Part shown: positions 10,930 to 11,417 of the stretch, piece after piece
How positions within the stretch are numbered: the first letter of the stretch is position 1
Layout: every line of letters starts with the position of its first letter
Assembly (NCBI RefSeq): GCF_934307085.1
Contig: NZ_CAKRCF010000065.1
Coordinates: forward strand, 1 to 11,417
Length of the DNA stretch: 11,417 nucleotides
Direction: 5' to 3'
Source of the DNA: an uncultured Anaerobutyricum sp.
Lineage (GTDB): Bacteria; Bacillota; Clostridia; Lachnospirales; Lachnospiraceae
Notes under the pieces: generated by a model
Seen by the model: only the letters and a program-made list of their open reading frames with translations
Told to the model about the DNA's origin: nothing
The model's database searches: none
Position numbers and translations under genes: made by a program

Positions 10930-11417
10930 CTACTCTGTAACTGCATTTTCATTAAAAATGTACTTCACTGCTTTTTCTGATTTGCTACTGGCTGAAATGA
11001 TAAATTTGTTATCATTCCTCAACACTTGCAACCAGTTCTGTACATATGCTGTCGAATTTTTGAATGTTTTTTCTGTTTCAATCCCCAACCGATTCAAAAT
11101 CATAGCCGAACCGATTTCTGCAGTAAGTTCTTCTTTTGAATAGGTTGCACTTCCGAATCTCGCACTCGCTCCGCTTTCCAAGCGGTTCAATCGCTTAGAA
11201 TGTCCTGTACTGTGAACCATTTCGTGAAACAGCGTGCTATAAAATTCTTCGATATACTCATACTGTTCTTTACACGGCACTTCAATATAATCCGATGTCG
11301 GCGTGTAGAATGCCTTATCTGTAATCTTTTCATATATCTGCAGATGCTCTCTCTCCATGTATTCTAGCTTAACTCTTTCCGCTTCTTCAATTGGCTCTTG
11401 CTCCTGCAATTCTATTT
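10930..11417 (-). CDS. ardC: ArdC-family antirestriction protein, C-terminal part (continues from the left end)
   Basis: This piece carries residues from about 122 to 283 of the protein that begins at base 441; bases 11341-11417 duplicate the window start. The C-terminal domain is a zinc metallopeptidase-like fold with HEMVHSTGH at residues 186-194 (two zinc histidines and the catalytic Glu187) and EELTAEIG near 217-223, which should supply the third ligand. In ArdC the peptidase motif is conserved, although antirestriction is attributed mainly to DNA binding by the N-terminal domain. All key residues are present and the frame is intact across the junction, so the gene appears functional. The stop TAG is at 10932-10930, and a 66-codon gene follows in the same operon. 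Confidence 0.93.
   Translation of the reverse strand, partial: IELQEQEPIEEAERVKLEYMEREHLQIYEKITDKAFYTPTSDYIEVPCKEQYEYIEEFYSTLFHEMVHSTGHSKRLNRLESGASARFGSATYSKEELTAEIGSAMILNRLGIETEKTFKNSTAYVQNWLQVLRNDNKFIISASSKSEKAVKYIFNENAVTE
11341..11417. repeat. Terminal redundancy, right copy
   Basis: These 77 bases are identical to 1-77, indicating an overlap of circular ends. They should be removed once to obtain the true length of about 11,340 bp. Confidence 0.95.

Noticed and set aside
10774..11143. Plus-strand frames opposite the 66-codon gene and ardC
   Set aside because: They are antisense shadows of genes with clear ribosome sites, and of conserved ardC motifs.
1..11417. CRISPR array, tRNA or rRNA genes, insertion sequences
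   Set aside because: No regularly spaced repeats, no tRNA cloverleaf and no transposase were found.

Overview
The window is a complete circular plasmid of about 11,340 bp. The last 77 bases (11341-11417) repeat the first 77 exactly, which is how a closed circle looks when its assembly graph is cut, and an antirestriction gene (ardC) reads through the junction in frame. The DNA is AT-rich, genes start with strong AGGAGG-type ribosome sites, and the gene families are typical of low-GC Firmicutes, most likely a gut Clostridia host (Lachnospiraceae or a relative). The host assignment is inference; no chromosomal marker is present.

Layout on the circle: (1) ardC and a 66-codon gene on the minus strand across the junction (10712-441). 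(2) A non-coding stretch, 442-1032, with a 166-bp nested inverted repeat, more hairpins and a 22+22 bp palindrome. (3) Two plus-strand genes of unknown function, the first with a possible ribbon-helix-helix (RHH) N-terminus. (4) About 410 nt of consecutive hairpins (2199-2611), probably a large structured RNA and/or the origin of transfer. (5) A tight plus-strand mobilisation operon: MOBV relaxase, VirD4/TraG-type coupling ATPase and an ADP-ribosyltransferase-like protein. (6) A non-coding 600-nt region (6095-6699) that reads as a second large structured RNA on the minus strand, with a divergent small RNA beside it. (7) A minus-strand parA-parB partition operon bracketed by two copies of one palindrome. 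(8) A 53-codon RHH repressor-like gene divergent from a membrane-anchored or secreted 119-residue protein. (9) A complete type I toxin-antitoxin locus with a 29-residue holin-like toxin. (10) A coiled-coil KfrA-like protein under a palindromic operator.

As a unit this is a mobilisable plasmid. It has its own relaxase and coupling protein but no type IV secretion channel, so it must borrow one from a resident conjugative element. ParA/ParB, the coiled-coil protein and the toxin-antitoxin locus would keep it in the population, and ArdC would protect it on entry. The most unusual aspects are the absence of a recognisable replication initiator, two separate large RNA-like regions, and an ADP-ribosyltransferase coupled to the transfer genes.
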